Of a DNA stretch of 21,065 nucleotides, positions 14,714-21,065 are shown in pieces. Under the pieces are notes generated by a model. It was given only the letters and a program-made list of their open reading frames with translations. It made no database searches and was not told where the DNA came from. The stretch is from Sphaerochaeta sp. UBA5849. GTDB lineage: Bacteria; Spirochaetota; Spirochaetia; Sphaerochaetales; Sphaerochaetaceae. The stretch lies in the NCBI GenBank assembly GCA_002432715.1, contig DJGJ01000068.1:1-21065 (forward strand). Reading direction: 5' to 3'. Position 1 is the stretch's first letter; every line of letters begins with the position of its first letter. The translations under genes were made by a program, and so were the position numbers.

Positions 14714-15414
14714 ATATTACAGGATTGGAAGCTTGCTCCCTGCTTGATTACCCACAAAAGCTTTGTACCGTATTCTTCTGCCAAGGATGCAATTATGACT
14801 GCTTCTATTGCCACAACAGGTCTCTTTTATGTGAGAAATCAGATGAAATAAGCCATCAAGAGATAGAATCGTTCTTGCTGGAGCGAAAGGGTTTCATAGA
14901 TGCCGTGGTGGTAAGCGGCGGTGAACCCACGTTGCAGGGAGACCTGCTCTCCTTCATTGAAAGTATCAGGAATCTTGGGTTTGCAGTCAAATTGGATACC
15001 AACGGCAGCAGACCTGAGGTCGTAGCACAGTTGCTCGATTCCGACTTGCTTTCGTATGTTGCCGTGGATGTGAAAGCTCCATGTAAACGGTATGCTGAGA
15101 TAGCAGGCAGAAGCGCCGATGCTCTTGCTGTGAAGCAGAGCGTGGCTTTCCTCAATGGGTACCAAAAGAACCATCCGGACTTTTCCTATGAGGTGAGAAC
15201 GACTCTTGTGCCAACGTTGTCCATCGAGGACCTCATCTGCATGGTCAAGGAGCATCCTCCGGTTGTACGTTGGTATCTGCAGGAGTATCGTCTTCCCAAG
15301 CAGTACAAGCGTGAGGATGAAAAACGAATCAACCTCCCCTGCATGTCACGAAGGGAGGTTGAACTGAATCTTACTATGCTGAGGACGTATCAGCCGAATA
15401 TGGTCATACGTTGA
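14710..15414 (+). CDS. nrdG: Anaerobic ribonucleotide reductase activating protein (radical SAM)
   Basis: Radical S-adenosylmethionine enzyme that installs the glycyl radical on NrdD. 234 residues. The iron-sulfur motif is Cys27-x3-Cys31-x2-Cys34 in GCNYDCFYCHN. The SAM-binding VSGGEPTL segment is at 68-75. The N terminus GLEACSLLDYPQKL resembles the longer NrdG2-type activases rather than the short E. coli NrdG. Its ATG overlaps the nrdD stop (ATGA), indicating coupled synthesis of enzyme and activase. The gene converges with metK: the last 11 bp of the two coding regions overlap tail to tail, with no terminator between them. Confidence 0.93.
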   Translation: MNITGLEACSLLDYPQKLCTVFFCQGCNYDCFYCHNRSLLCEKSDEISHQEIESFLLERKGFIDAVVVSGGEPTLQGDLLSFIESIRNLGFAVKLDTNGSRPEVVAQLLDSDLLSYVAVDVKAPCKRYAEIAGRSADALAVKQSVAFLNGYQKNHPDFSYEVRTTLVPTLSIEDLICMVKEHPPVVRWYLQEYRLPKQYKREDEKRINLPCMSRREVELNLTMLRTYQPNMVIR

Positions 15415-16546
15415 TGATTTGTTCCCAGGGCATGGAGGCTTTACCGAAATGCCCGTAGTTTACATTCTGCTGATAGATGGGCCTTAGAAGATCGAGGCTG
15501 TGAATGATACCTGCCGGTGAAAGGTTGAATTTCCGCCTGACAAGGTCTTCAAGCTTCTCGTCGTCAATTATTCCCGTCCCGAAGGTATCGACATAAATGG
15601 AGATGGGATAAGGTACGCCGATGGCATAGGAGAGCTGCACTTCGCATCGGGTGCAGTACTTGTTTGCCACCAGGTTCTTGGCGACAAACCGGGCCATGTA
15701 CGCAGCGGAGCGGTCAACCTTCGAGGGATCCTTTCCGCTGAAAGCCCCGCCTCCATGACGACCCATGCCGCCATAGGTATCGACGATGATCTTCCTGCCG
15801 GTCAGGCCGGTATCACCGCTGGGACCGCCGATGACAAAACGGCCGGTCGGGTTGATGTAGATTTTTGTCTTCTCATCCAGAAGTCCTGTCTTCTCAAGCA
15901 CCACTTTGATCACTTTGTCGGTCAAGAAGGAGATGAGATGGTTGCGGTCGGTTTCGGGTGTGTGCTGGTGACTGATGACCACCGAGTCGATGTGCACCGG
16001 CTTTCCGTCCTGATAGAGCAGCGATACTTGGCTTTTCGCATCGGGGCGAAGAAATGGGGCATCTCCGGCCTTGCGAAGCCGGCTTGCTTCCATCAGCAGC
16101 TGATGAGCCCACATGACCGGGGCGGGCATGAGCTCTTCTGTTTCGTCGCAGGCGAAGCCGAACATCATGCCCTGGTCTCCTGCTCCCTGCTCGCCGAAGA
16201 GGGATGTATCGGCATTCACCCCCATGGAGATGTCGGCCGACTGCGTATTGGTCAGGTTGACGACCTTCAGAGTCTTATAGTCGAATCCGCATCCTTCTTC
16301 GGTATAGCCGATTTGCTTGACGGTTTCCCTGACGATAGCTTCAATGTCCAGTGTGGCGTTGGTGGTGATCTCCCCGCCTACAATTACAGTATCGGTAGTG
16401 GCAAAGACCTCGCAGGCAACCCTGCTTTTGGGGTCCTGACGAAGACAGTTGTCGAGAACGGCATCGGAAATCTGATCGCAGACTTTGTCCGGATGTCCTT
16501 CGCTTACTGATTCTGATGTGAAAATGTGTGATCCATGTGACAGCAT
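15404..16546 (-). CDS. metK: S-adenosylmethionine synthase
   Basis: Makes S-adenosylmethionine from methionine and ATP. 380 residues, the normal size. Motifs include SEGHPDKVCDQISDAVLD (15-32), the ATP-binding hexapeptide GAGDQG (121-126), GRFVIGGPSGDTGLTGRK (235-252) and the P-loop-like GGGAFSGKDPSKVDRSAAY (265-283). The start at 16546 fits the family (MLSHGSHIFTSESV) and has AAAGGA 7 nt upstream. An in-frame ATG 93 nt further up would place extra residues across the structured leader and is rejected. The leader carries a SAM-II-like pseudoknot and an anti-Shine-Dalgarno hairpin, so product feedback is likely. It converges with nrdG. Confidence 0.96.
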   Translation of the reverse strand: MLSHGSHIFTSESVSEGHPDKVCDQISDAVLDNCLRQDPKSRVACEVFATTDTVIVGGEITTNATLDIEAIVRETVKQIGYTEEGCGFDYKTLKVVNLTNTQSADISMGVNADTSLFGEQGAGDQGMMFGFACDETEELMPAPVMWAHQLLMEASRLRKAGDAPFLRPDAKSQVSLLYQDGKPVHIDSVVISHQHTPETDRNHLISFLTDKVIKVVLEKTGLLDEKTKIYINPTGRFVIGGPSGDTGLTGRKIIVDTYGGMGRHGGGAFSGKDPSKVDRSAAYMARFVAKNLVANKYCTRCEVQLSYAIGVPYPISIYVDTFGTGIIDDEKLEDLVRRKFNLSPAGIIHSLDLLRPIYQQNVNYGHFGKASMPWEQIINV

Positions 16547-16550
16547 ACAC

Positions 16551-16665
16551 CCTTCCTTTGAGAACTTGGGGAAGGAGGAACTCAATTCTGAGAATTGTTG
16601 CGCTCCCCTTTTAGCAAGTTTCTTTAGTGACGCCCGCAAGCCGGGAGGCTATCAAATCGACGTCA
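16551..16665 (-). promoter_or_regulatory. Putative SAM-II/SAM-V-like riboswitch of metK
   Basis: Read on the minus strand. P1 is TGACGTC (16665-16659) paired with GGCGTCA (16634-16628), 7 bp with one G-U. L1 is GATTTGA (16658-16652), close to the SAM-II consensus GATTTAA. The P2 arm CTCCC (16647-16643) pairs with GGGAG (16607-16603). Before the latter lies L3, 19 nt ending in GCTAAAA (16615-16609), a SAM-II hallmark. A perfect CAATTC/GAATTG hairpin follows. Then CCTTCC (16575-16570) can pair with the metK Shine-Dalgarno GGAAGG (16556-16551). GGGGAG (16608-16603) can alternatively pair with TTCCCC (16573-16568), which excludes the blocking stem. That gives a simple OFF switch. The class assignment is by eye. 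Confidence 0.68.
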
Positions 16666-16674
16666 TTGGTCACG

Positions 16675-16703
16675 ATACTAACAGGGATGCTCCAATTGTA
16701 CAA
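16675..16703 (-). promoter_or_regulatory. Promoter of metK
   Basis: On the minus strand, TTGTAC (16703-16698) and TAGTAT (16680-16675) are separated by 17 nt. The expected start near 16668 lies just in front of riboswitch helix P1, which supports both assignments. Confidence 0.65.
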
Positions 16704-17151
16704 GAGTCGGTGTGGCCTTCTTTACAGAACAATAATTGTTTTGAAAGTATCCCATTGAAAGATGACAGCCAACTGCAGGTCTTCATGCATCCAAAGCGTC
16801 AGGACATTCTCCATCTGTTGAGTGATGATGGACCGGCATGCTGCCACTTCCTTCAAAGCACAGGCCAAACAGCTTGGACAGGTTCTCTCTAGCTCGCCTC
16901 TCTGGAAAGCTACTGGCAGCCTACTTCAGACAGTTGTTGGTCTCTGATTCCCAGCTTTGGATCCTTGGTCTGATCTCAGCTTCAATTTTTGCCGTCAGTG
17001 TACTGGAATCGATAATCGGCAAACGTTTTATATCGCATATGCGTCCTTCAGGCTTATATTTTCTGGCATTTGCCCTGATATTTGTCATGCAATTAGTACT
17101 TTCGCAATCCAACACGCCACTGCAGTGTTTTCCCTTCTTTCTTTTTGGCTG
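16704..17151. other. 448-bp stretch with no supported gene
   Basis: Lies between the metK promoter and the 3' end of the PfkB gene. The only open frame of note runs on the plus strand from an ATG at 16838. It would encode two hydrophobic segments (LWILGLISASIFAVSVLESI and GLYFLAFALIFVMQLVLS). It has no ribosome site and continues about 150 bp antisense into the kinase gene, so I do not call it. A small inverted repeat AACAAT-A-ATTGTT (16728-16740) lies 25 bp upstream of the metK -35 box. A 10-bp palindrome CACTGCAGTG lies near 17120. The stretch may hold a decayed membrane-protein gene or regulatory DNA. Confidence 0.4.
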
Positions 17152-18168
17152 TTACACCGAACGCCACGCACCTGAACCGAGCAGGTTTCTCAACTCCTCA
17201 GCCTTCTCATTGCTGAATTGGGCTCCCCTCTGGGTGATGATCTCGCCTGCGAGAATCGATGCGATGATGCCTGAATCCTGGATTGATAATTTGTGGTACT
17301 GACCGTACAAAAAGCCTGCGGCGTAGACATCCCCGGCACCGGTGGTGTCTACCGGTACTACCGGACCTTTCACCGGAATGGCGGTTATGACTCCATCGTG
17401 GCAGATGTAGGAACCCTTTTTGCCGTTCTTTACAATGGCGGTTCTGCAAAGCTTTCCCATAGAGCGGCAGCATTCATAGGGGTCGTAGTTGTCGAACAGG
17501 ATGCGTGCCTCCTCCCGGTTCGCAAATACGATGTCGCAGCTCTCCTTGATCAAAGAGAGGAAGGGCTCGCGGTATCGACCGACGGCAAACGGGTCGGCAA
17601 GGTCGAACGAGATGGTGGTGTTGTTTTTCTTGGCGATGGAAAGGGCTTTTTTAATGGCTCCCTGCTGACTTTGGGTGTCCCACATGTACCCGGTGAAATG
17701 AAAGAAGTCTGCAGCGGCAACCGTGCTTTCACGGACATCGCTCTCCTCATAGAGCCGGTTGGCTCCAAGAAAGGTATTCATGCTACGTTCGCTGTCGGGG
17801 GTGATGAGGATGACGGTGGACCCGGTCATTTCCTTGTCCGTGGTGACCAATTCATCCTGCACCCCAAGGCTTACCAGCCTATTACGATAAATAGTGCCGT
17901 TCTCGTCGTTGCCGATCTTGCCGGCCAAGGTCGCAGGTACTCCCAAGGAAGCCAAGGCAATGATGGTGTTGGGACAGGAACCTCCGCATGAGTAGGTGGT
18001 CTTGCGGTTCTTGCTCAGTTGCAGCAGTTCCTCCATCCGCTCTCTGCCAATGAGCGCCATGGTGCCCTTGTGAATACCCAAGTCAATGACGTCCTGCTCA
18101 TCAACGCTTACGATGATGTCGATGAGAGGATTTCCTATTCCATATACCATGTGCTGCATCTTGTTCAT
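17152..18168 (-). CDS. PfkB-family sugar/nucleoside kinase, adenosine-kinase-like
   Basis: Kinase of the ribokinase/PfkB fold. 338 residues, the usual length. GIGNPLIDIIVSVD (10-23) starts the substrate domain. CGGSCPNTIIALASLG (61-76) is the first PfkB signature region, with the GG hinge. VDTTGAGDVYAAGFLYG (273-289) is the second signature, with the anion hole and catalytic Asp280. The GGSxxNT form and the GNPLIDI start resemble adenosine kinases and related nucleoside kinases, but the substrate cannot be fixed by eye. Adenosine salvage would fit the neighbour metK, since S-adenosylmethionine use yields adenosine. The ATG at 18168 lacks a Shine-Dalgarno. A possible promoter (TTGTAT-18-TAGAAT) ends 8 nt before it, so the transcript may be leaderless. 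Met4 and Met7 are alternative starts. Confidence 0.85.
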   Translation of the reverse strand: MNKMQHMVYGIGNPLIDIIVSVDEQDVIDLGIHKGTMALIGRERMEELLQLSKNRKTTYSCGGSCPNTIIALASLGVPATLAGKIGNDENGTIYRNRLVSLGVQDELVTTDKEMTGSTVILITPDSERSMNTFLGANRLYEESDVRESTVAAADFFHFTGYMWDTQSQQGAIKKALSIAKKNNTTISFDLADPFAVGRYREPFLSLIKESCDIVFANREEARILFDNYDPYECCRSMGKLCRTAIVKNGKKGSYICHDGVITAIPVKGPVVPVDTTGAGDVYAAGFLYGQYHKLSIQDSGIIASILAGEIITQRGAQFSNEKAEELRNLLGSGAWRSV

Positions 18169-18176
18169 GTACTGCT

Positions 18177-18206
18177 ATTCTATCATCGCTGATGCATGCA
18201 ATACAA
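18177..18206 (-). promoter_or_regulatory. Possible promoter of the PfkB kinase
   Basis: On the minus strand, TTGTAT is followed after 18 nt by TAGAAT (18182-18177). The -10 ends 8 nt before the ATG, so transcription would begin at or next to the start codon. Confidence 0.45.
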
Positions 18207-18214
18207 CAATGACC

Positions 18215-18243
18215 TTGCGAAAGTGGTGTCACAAGGGTAGGAT
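18215..18243 (+). promoter_or_regulatory. Promoter of murA
   Basis: TTGCGA (18215-18220) and TAGGAT (18238-18243) are 17 nt apart. The start near 18250 lies upstream of AAGGGGG (18251-18257) and the ATG at 18263. An alternative murA start at 18242 would fall inside the -10 box. Confidence 0.5.
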
Positions 18244-18262
18244 GACAGCAAAGGGGGCGGCG

Positions 18263-19552
18263 ATGGGTGAGTATCGAATCGTAGGCGGGAAGGCAGCAAG
18301 CGGAGAGGTGCTGACCAGTGGCAACAAGAACTCCGCCCTTCCTTGTCTTGCGGCCACGCTGCTGACAGACGAGCCTGTTCATTTGATGAACGTACCCGAC
18401 ATCGAGGATGTACAGGTAATGCTCCAATTGCTGCAAGGCCTTGGTTCAGCGGTGGTTCGACAGGACGCCCATACGTATACGATCACCACAGGAAGCCGCA
18501 ATGGCTTGCTCAAGCGAGATCTGGTTGAGGCGGTACGGGGTTCAATTCTTCTCCTCGGCCCTCTGCTGGCAACCAACGAAGAAGTCCGGCTCACTCCTCC
18601 GGGTGGGGATGTCATCGGCCTGAGGCGTTTGGATACCCATTTCATGGGGCTGTCCGCCCTGGGCGCCGACTGCACGATCAATGAAGCAGGTGAGATTCAT
18701 ATCAAGACGAGAAACAGAACACTCATCGGCTCTGATGTGTTTTTGGATGAAGCTTCGGTCACCGCCACGGAAAATGTCCTGATGGCAGCCTCCCTTGCCC
18801 GGGGCGAGAGCATTATCAACAATGCCGCAAGCGAGCCGCATGTCCAGGACTTGTGTGTCATGTTGCAGAACATGGGATGCATCATCGACGGTATTGGTTC
18901 GAACCGGCTCAGGGTCAAGGGACAAAAACGCTTGAGAGGTTGTGAATTCCGGTTGGGCAGTGACTACATGGAAATTGGATCATTCATCGGGCTCGCCGGG
19001 GCCAGCGGCGGACAGGTTCTGATCAAGGGTGTACAGCATGAACATCTGCGAATGATACGGCTCGGCTTCGAACGAATCGGTATCACCTTTGTCGAGGATG
19101 GCCCCTCCTCTTTGTTGGTTCCCCGGAAGCAGAAGCGCATCCTGACCAAGGAGGTTGGAGGCCATACGGCAAAGATCGACGACGCTCCCTGGCCGGGGTT
19201 TCCCGCCGATCTTCTGAGCATCATCACCGTGTGTGCAACCCAAATGGAAGGTTCCATTCTCATCCATGAGAAGATGTTTGAATCGAGGATGTATTTCGTC
19301 GATTGGCTCATCAGGATGGGCGCGGATATTATTTTGTGCGATCCCCATCGTGCCGTAGTGCATGGGCCTTCCCAGCTGTTCGGATCTACGGTCACCAGTC
19401 CTGATGTTCGGGCTGGAATGGCCTTGGTCATTGCTGCAGCCTGTGCCCAGGGGGAGAGTGTAATCCAGAATATCTACCAAATTGAACGGGGATACGAGGA
19501 CCTTGCAGGAAAGCTGCAGGCACTTGGTCTTGAGATAGAAAGATGTGAGTAA
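18263..19552 (+). CDS. murA: UDP-N-acetylglucosamine 1-carboxyvinyltransferase, Cys-to-Asp type
   Basis: First committed step of peptidoglycan synthesis: transfers enolpyruvate from phosphoenolpyruvate to UDP-N-acetylglucosamine. 429 residues, normal for MurA. GNKNSALP (20-27) holds the conserved Lys22. RGSILLLGPLLA (92-103) is the usual approach to the active-site loop. That loop reads PPGGDVIGLRRLDTH, so Asp116 replaces the Cys115 of E. coli. FPADLLSI (313-320) provides the conserved Asp316. The ATG at 18263 is favoured by AAGGGGG 5 nt upstream, by the promoter position and by the family N terminus. ATG 18242 is possible but would lie in the -10 box. Asp at this position is known from naturally fosfomycin-insensitive MurA enzymes such as that of Mycobacterium tuberculosis. 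Confidence 0.95.
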   Translation: MGEYRIVGGKAASGEVLTSGNKNSALPCLAATLLTDEPVHLMNVPDIEDVQVMLQLLQGLGSAVVRQDAHTYTITTGSRNGLLKRDLVEAVRGSILLLGPLLATNEEVRLTPPGGDVIGLRRLDTHFMGLSALGADCTINEAGEIHIKTRNRTLIGSDVFLDEASVTATENVLMAASLARGESIINNAASEPHVQDLCVMLQNMGCIIDGIGSNRLRVKGQKRLRGCEFRLGSDYMEIGSFIGLAGASGGQVLIKGVQHEHLRMIRLGFERIGITFVEDGPSSLLVPRKQKRILTKEVGGHTAKIDDAPWPGFPADLLSIITVCATQMEGSILIHEKMFESRMYFVDWLIRMGADIILCDPHRAVVHGPSQLFGSTVTSPDVRAGMALVIAAACAQGESVIQNIYQIERGYEDLAGKLQALGLEIERCE

Positions 19553-19591
19553 ATCATGAATTCGCCTTGATTTCCGTCTGCTGTCCACAAC

Positions 19592-19616
19592 GTTATCCAC
19601 AAGTTATCCACAACCT
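19592..19616 (+). repeat. Double DnaA-box module, copy 1
   Basis: 25 bp containing two perfect TTATCCACA boxes separated by 2 bp and ending AACCT. The second copy at 19825-19849 differs at two positions. Confidence 0.8.
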
Positions 19617-19824
19617 GGTTTTTCCGTGTTGCATACCAGGCGGAGAAGTGATAAGTTGCTGTATGTTGCAACAGGTTTTGCGACGTATCTTCGAAGAATG
19701 ACAACTTAATATATTATATGCAATTAATTAAATTCCTAGCTCACAACTTCACACTAATTTTTATATGGGTTTCATGTGGTTTTACATACTTCTTTTTGAT
19801 GATCGATGTACAGAAGATAAACCA

Positions 19825-19849
19825 GTTATCAACAGGTTATCCACAACCT
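19825..19849 (+). repeat. Double DnaA-box module, copy 2
   Basis: Same orientation and layout as the copy at 19592-19616, 233 bp away. The first box is TTATCAACA and the second is perfect TTATCCACA. Confidence 0.8.
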
Positions 19850-19976
19850 TTCCTCGATTCTGAAGTACTGGGTAAATCACCTCTCGACAGTACTTACAAG
19901 CATTTTCTCAAGTAGGTTTTTCTCTCTTGTTACAAGAAGAACTTGTGGATAACTGCACATGCTGCAGGGCAAGTTT

Positions 19977-20005
19977 TTGCATTGTTGATTTGGCCTTCGT
20001 ATGAT
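19977..20005 (+). promoter_or_regulatory. Promoter of the Cache-domain gene
   Basis: TTGCAT (19977-19982) and TATGAT (20000-20005) are separated by 17 nt, 32 nt before the ATG at 20038. The reverse DnaA box at 19944-19952 lies just upstream, so DnaA binding could touch this promoter. Confidence 0.6.
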
Positions 20006-20037
20006 ACGCTTGAAGAAAAAATTATGCAGGGAGTGGT

Positions 20038-21002
20038 ATGAAGCAAAAGAATTGGATTGTCAGTACAGCACTCGTCCTGCTCTCCACCATCCTGCTTCTT
20101 GTCATGTCATTGTTGACGCTCATGCGGGTCGAGCGCGTCTATACCACTAATACAGCGCAAAGCATAGAGCAGCTGAAGCGTCGGTTCCTCTACGATACGG
20201 TGAACAACCAAATAAAGCGGATCGATACCCAACGCGAGCTGGCTCAGCAGTATTTTCTTACGGAGCTGGAAAGGACAATCTACATGGTCGATCACCTGTA
20301 CGAAAGCGGCAGCGAGCACATCGACCAAATCATCTCCTATTTCGCCAACGAGAGCAATGCGCTCTGGACGGCGATACTCTGGGAGAAGAATACAGGACAT
20401 GTGCTTCTGGACAGCCACGGGGTGTTTCAGATGGGTGTTGTCCCTGTTGAGATGGCTGGCTATCTTTCTCAAGCATATACCTATATGCACTCAAGTCCTT
20501 AGGGCCCTATACGCTCTTTGTTGGTATTCCCCAAGACTTTGTTGATGAACAGGTGAAAGAGCATATCGCCAAGGAAATCTATGACTCAACATATTCGGAG
20601 AATTCCTACATCTGGGTGAATGAGGTTCTCAACTACGAAGGAGGTGATGATTACGCCATCAGGCGCATCCACCCCAACCTGCGTGATACAGTTGGAACAA
20701 AGCTTTCCACCAACATGACCGATGTGAAGGGCACCACCCCCTATAAGACCGAGCTGGAAGGTGTGAAACAACATGGTGAACTGTTTTTCACCTATTACTT
20801 CAAGAAGATGGGCAGCGAAACCATCTCCGAGAAACTCACCTATGCCAAGCTCTACAAGGACTTTGACTGGATAGTCGCCATGGGAATCCATCTGGATGAC
20901 ATGAATGGGTATATCGATACCACGACCGGCCAAAGCACAAGGATTGTGAGGCGGATCGCACCGGTATTTGTTCTTTCAATTACAACTTTCCCAAACGGTT
21001 AG
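20038..21002 (+). pseudogene. Frameshifted, truncated Cache-domain membrane sensor
   Basis: The reading frame starts at ATG 20038, with GGGAG 4 nt upstream. It encodes a membrane helix (about residues 7-29) and an extracytoplasmic region, then stops at 20500-20502. The same protein continues in another frame: from about 20493 the text runs through LGPYTLFVGIPQDFVDEQ and then to 21002. This part looks like a single-Cache ligand-binding domain, with WVNEVLNYEGG, the IHPNLRDTVGTKL segment and the closing YKDFDWIVAMGIHLDDMN. A shift of one base near 20490-20500 would join the two parts. The second membrane helix (RIAPVFVLSITT) is cut short by the stop at 21000-21002, and no signalling domain follows. 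It probably derives from a diguanylate cyclase, histidine kinase or chemoreceptor; the output cannot be known. A sequencing error could explain the first break. Confidence 0.75.
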
Positions 21003-21065
21003 ACTATACAACATCCTAGAATCTGCTGTTTCCTGTCCCTGTAAACACGCTTTCCAATAGTCAGG

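Larger units (their letters stand above)
19553..20037. other. Intergenic DnaA-box cluster after murA
   Basis: 485 bp with no supported gene. DnaA boxes: TTATCCACA at 19593-19601, 19604-19612 and 19837-19845, TTATCAACA at 19826-19834, and a reverse perfect box at 19944-19952. A CTGTCCACA at 19581-19589 is a further variant. The first and second pairs are each spaced 11 bp start to start and sit within a 25-bp module repeated at 19592-19616 and 19825-19849 with two differences. The DNA between the modules is AT-rich (about 19700-19760). No DnaA-trio run like that at 6482 was found. A DnaA-titrating or remote origin element is inferred. Confidence 0.75.

Noticed and set aside
15755..16510. Plus-strand open frame opposite metK
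   Set aside because: Shadow of metK, with no ribosome site or motif.
16547..16639. N-terminal extension of metK from an upstream ATG
   Set aside because: The extension would cover the pseudoknot leader. The family start and the Shine-Dalgarno both favour 16546.
19614..19640. CCTGGT/ACCAGG inverted repeat after murA as a terminator
   Set aside because: The loop is 15 nt and no T tract follows, so it is too weak to call.
19718..19915. Small 65-codon open frame in the DnaA-box gap, with a hydrophobic stretch
   Set aside because: No ribosome site, and it reads straight through DnaA boxes. AT-rich DNA easily gives hydrophobic codons. Kept as non-coding.
1..21065. tRNA, rRNA, CRISPR arrays, insertion sequences or prophage genes
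   Set aside because: No cloverleaf, rRNA segment, repeat-spacer array, transposase or integrase was recognised. The window looks like core chromosomal DNA.

Overview
The window looks like the replication-origin region of a spirochaete, most likely Sphaerochaeta or a close relative. This is inferred from gene order, the style of the proteins and moderate G+C content; I could not run a database comparison. The order dnaA-dnaN-recF-DUF721 followed by rpmH-rnpA-yidC-jag is the classical bacterial origin neighbourhood. gyrB-gyrA lie divergently on the other side of dnaA. An oxygen-sensitive class III ribonucleotide reductase and its activase point to anaerobic life.

Layout: (1) 34-4774, minus strand: the gyrB-gyrA operon, with a clear promoter and terminator. 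(2) 4777-9039, plus strand: dnaA; an origin-like spacer with phased DnaA boxes and a DnaA-trio array; then dnaN, recF and a DUF721/DciA-like gene joined by 1- and 4-bp overlaps. (3) 9044-12342: rpmH (55 codons), rnpA overlapping its 3' end, yidC and jag/khpB, closed by a terminator. (4) 12353-15414: a cobalamin riboswitch preceding nrdD-nrdG. (5) 15404-18203, minus strand: metK, preceded by a leader that folds like a SAM-II/SAM-V pseudoknot riboswitch, and an adenosine-kinase-like PfkB gene. About 450 bp upstream of the metK promoter has no gene I can support. (6) 18215-19552: murA with Asp in place of the catalytic Cys. (7) 19553-20037: non-coding DNA with a second group of DnaA boxes. (8) 20038-21002: a frameshifted, truncated Cache-domain membrane sensor.

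How the parts fit together: DnaA, the clamp, gyrase, RecF and the putative helicase loader surround the site where replication probably starts. The trio array lies just downstream of the last forward DnaA box and faces dnaN. The second DnaA-box group, about 13 kb away, could titrate DnaA or act as a remote origin element. rpmH-rnpA-yidC-jag supply ribosome, RNase P, membrane-insertion and RNA-binding functions. nrdDG makes deoxynucleotides without oxygen and appears to be repressed when B12 is plentiful, which suggests a B12-dependent reductase elsewhere in the genome. metK and the PfkB kinase could be two ends of S-adenosylmethionine/adenosine turnover.

The most notable items are the SAM-II-like metK leader, the DnaA-trio array, the distant DnaA-box modules, the cobalamin control of a class III reductase, and drug-target substitutions in MurA, GyrA and GyrB. 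All coordinates were read by eye. Promoters and RNA folds are pattern-based proposals.
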